Shown: piece by piece, positions 63,702-64,000 of the stretch
Layout of the letters: each line of letters starts with the position of its first letter
Numbering within the stretch: position 1 is the stretch's first letter
From: Halomarinibacterium sedimenti
GTDB lineage: Bacteria; Bacteroidota; Bacteroidia; Flavobacteriales; Flavobacteriaceae
Direction of reading: 5' to 3'
NCBI RefSeq assembly: GCF_019312585.1
Contig: NZ_JAHWDP010000002.1
Coordinates: 496,001 to 560,000 of the forward strand
Length of the DNA stretch: 64,000 nt
Notes under the pieces: generated by a model
The model's database searches: none
Told to the model about the DNA's origin: nothing
Seen by the model: only the letters and a program-made list of their open reading frames with translations
Made by a program: the position numbers and the translations under genes

Positions 63702-64000
63702 TCTTCTGCTGGTTGAAGATGCGTAATCGTGTTTACTCCACGCACCTCATAAAAAGCAGTCACTTGATTCCCGTTGGCTTTCACGGTCTCGGCATCGATA
63801 AAAATATCGAAGTTTAAGGTGGTGCCTTCTTCACTTGTAACTGTTACTGTATCGGGTAGATCACCTGCCGTAACTTCTGCTGCGCCGCTTAAAACCCCTA
63901 TTATTTTTTTCCAGCTAGGATCTGTTTTTTCTGGAGCATATTCTCCAAAAACCGATTCGCCTTTAAACTGCAAATCATATAGAAAATTTTCTATATCGGC
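63698..64000 (-). CDS. C-terminal part of an unrecognised protein (truncated at window edge)
   Basis: The frame is open to the last base, giving the final 100 residues; the start lies beyond 64000. A TTG at 63973 could be mistaken for a start, but the coding sequence continues upstream (ADIENFLYDLQ). Beta-rich and acidic (DTVTVTSEEGTTLNFDIFID). No family is recognised. Its stop codon (63698-63700) overlaps the end of the convergent glutaredoxin-like gene by four bases. Confidence 0.7.
   Translation of the reverse strand, partial: ADIENFLYDLQFKGESVFGEYAPEKTDPSWKKIIGVLSGAAEVTAGDLPDTVTVTSEEGTTLNFDIFIDAETVKANGNQVTAFYEVRGVNTITHLQPAED

Overview
The window looks like a chromosomal segment of a member of the Flavobacteriaceae (Bacteroidota), probably marine. 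The reasons are low GC with strongly AT-rich intergenic DNA, Bacteroidota promoters (TTG, about 20 bp, TAnnTTTG), a protease with a type IX secretion tail, a hybrid two-component sensor with a beta-propeller input, a TonB-dependent receptor with a carboxypeptidase-regulatory domain, bacillithiol synthase BshC, and the L28-L33-DUF4295 ribosomal cluster. No rRNA, tRNA, CRISPR array, transposase, integrase or phage genes were seen. The genus cannot be fixed from what is visible.

Layout. 1-13330 is an envelope and signalling block on the minus strand: a truncated secreted protein, a large DUF3857/transglutaminase protein, a giant repeat protein with a C-terminal S74 chaperone, a small unlisted ORF in front of it, a one-protein hybrid two-component regulator and a small outer-membrane barrel. 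13356-17405 holds a DegT-type aminotransferase diverging from a glycerate permease and glycerate kinase. 17406-19903 is an AT-rich accessory island: an alpha/beta hydrolase and a methyltransferase bordered by hairpin-forming repeats reminiscent of integron attC sites, followed by 515 bp of palindromes and tandem repeats. 19904-28431 returns to core genes (uvrB, glycerophosphodiesterase, RluF-like synthase, hsp20, TerB-like, sucC, lysA, a serine hydrolase lipoprotein).

28432-43139 is a long minus-strand run of housekeeping and envelope genes: flavin oxidoreductase, S8 protease, mnmA, MORN-type protein, yidC, pyrG, DUF3820, DUF922, OsmC, a four-LysM/periplasmic-binding fusion, guaA and bshC. 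43263-53826 holds an M14 peptidase, a HAD phosphatase, a thioesterase, a secreted protein, a lipase paired with a phosphatidylserine-decarboxylase-family enzyme whose sequence recalls fungal tryptophan decarboxylase PsiD, a TPR lipoprotein and a TonB receptor. 53872-64000 contains a glycosyltransferase with no standard start codon, a Cys-rich sialidase-like lipoprotein, rimO, a SET-domain protein, ftsY, DUF4295, rpmG, rpmB, and the compact operon exonuclease-FAH hydrolase-Hpt-cinA, then a secreted glutaredoxin-like protein and a truncated gene.

How the genes connect. Several sets act together: glycerate uptake and phosphorylation; translation and its modification (mnmA, rimO, rluF, L28, L33); nucleotide synthesis (pyrG, guaA); and membrane protein insertion (ftsY, yidC). 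The least ordinary parts are the PsiD-like decarboxylase with its lipase, the repeat/S74 protein with its small partner ORF and neighbouring sensor, and the cassette-like island. Several start codons are moved here from the longest-ORF start because a promoter -7 box overlaps or abuts the upstream start.
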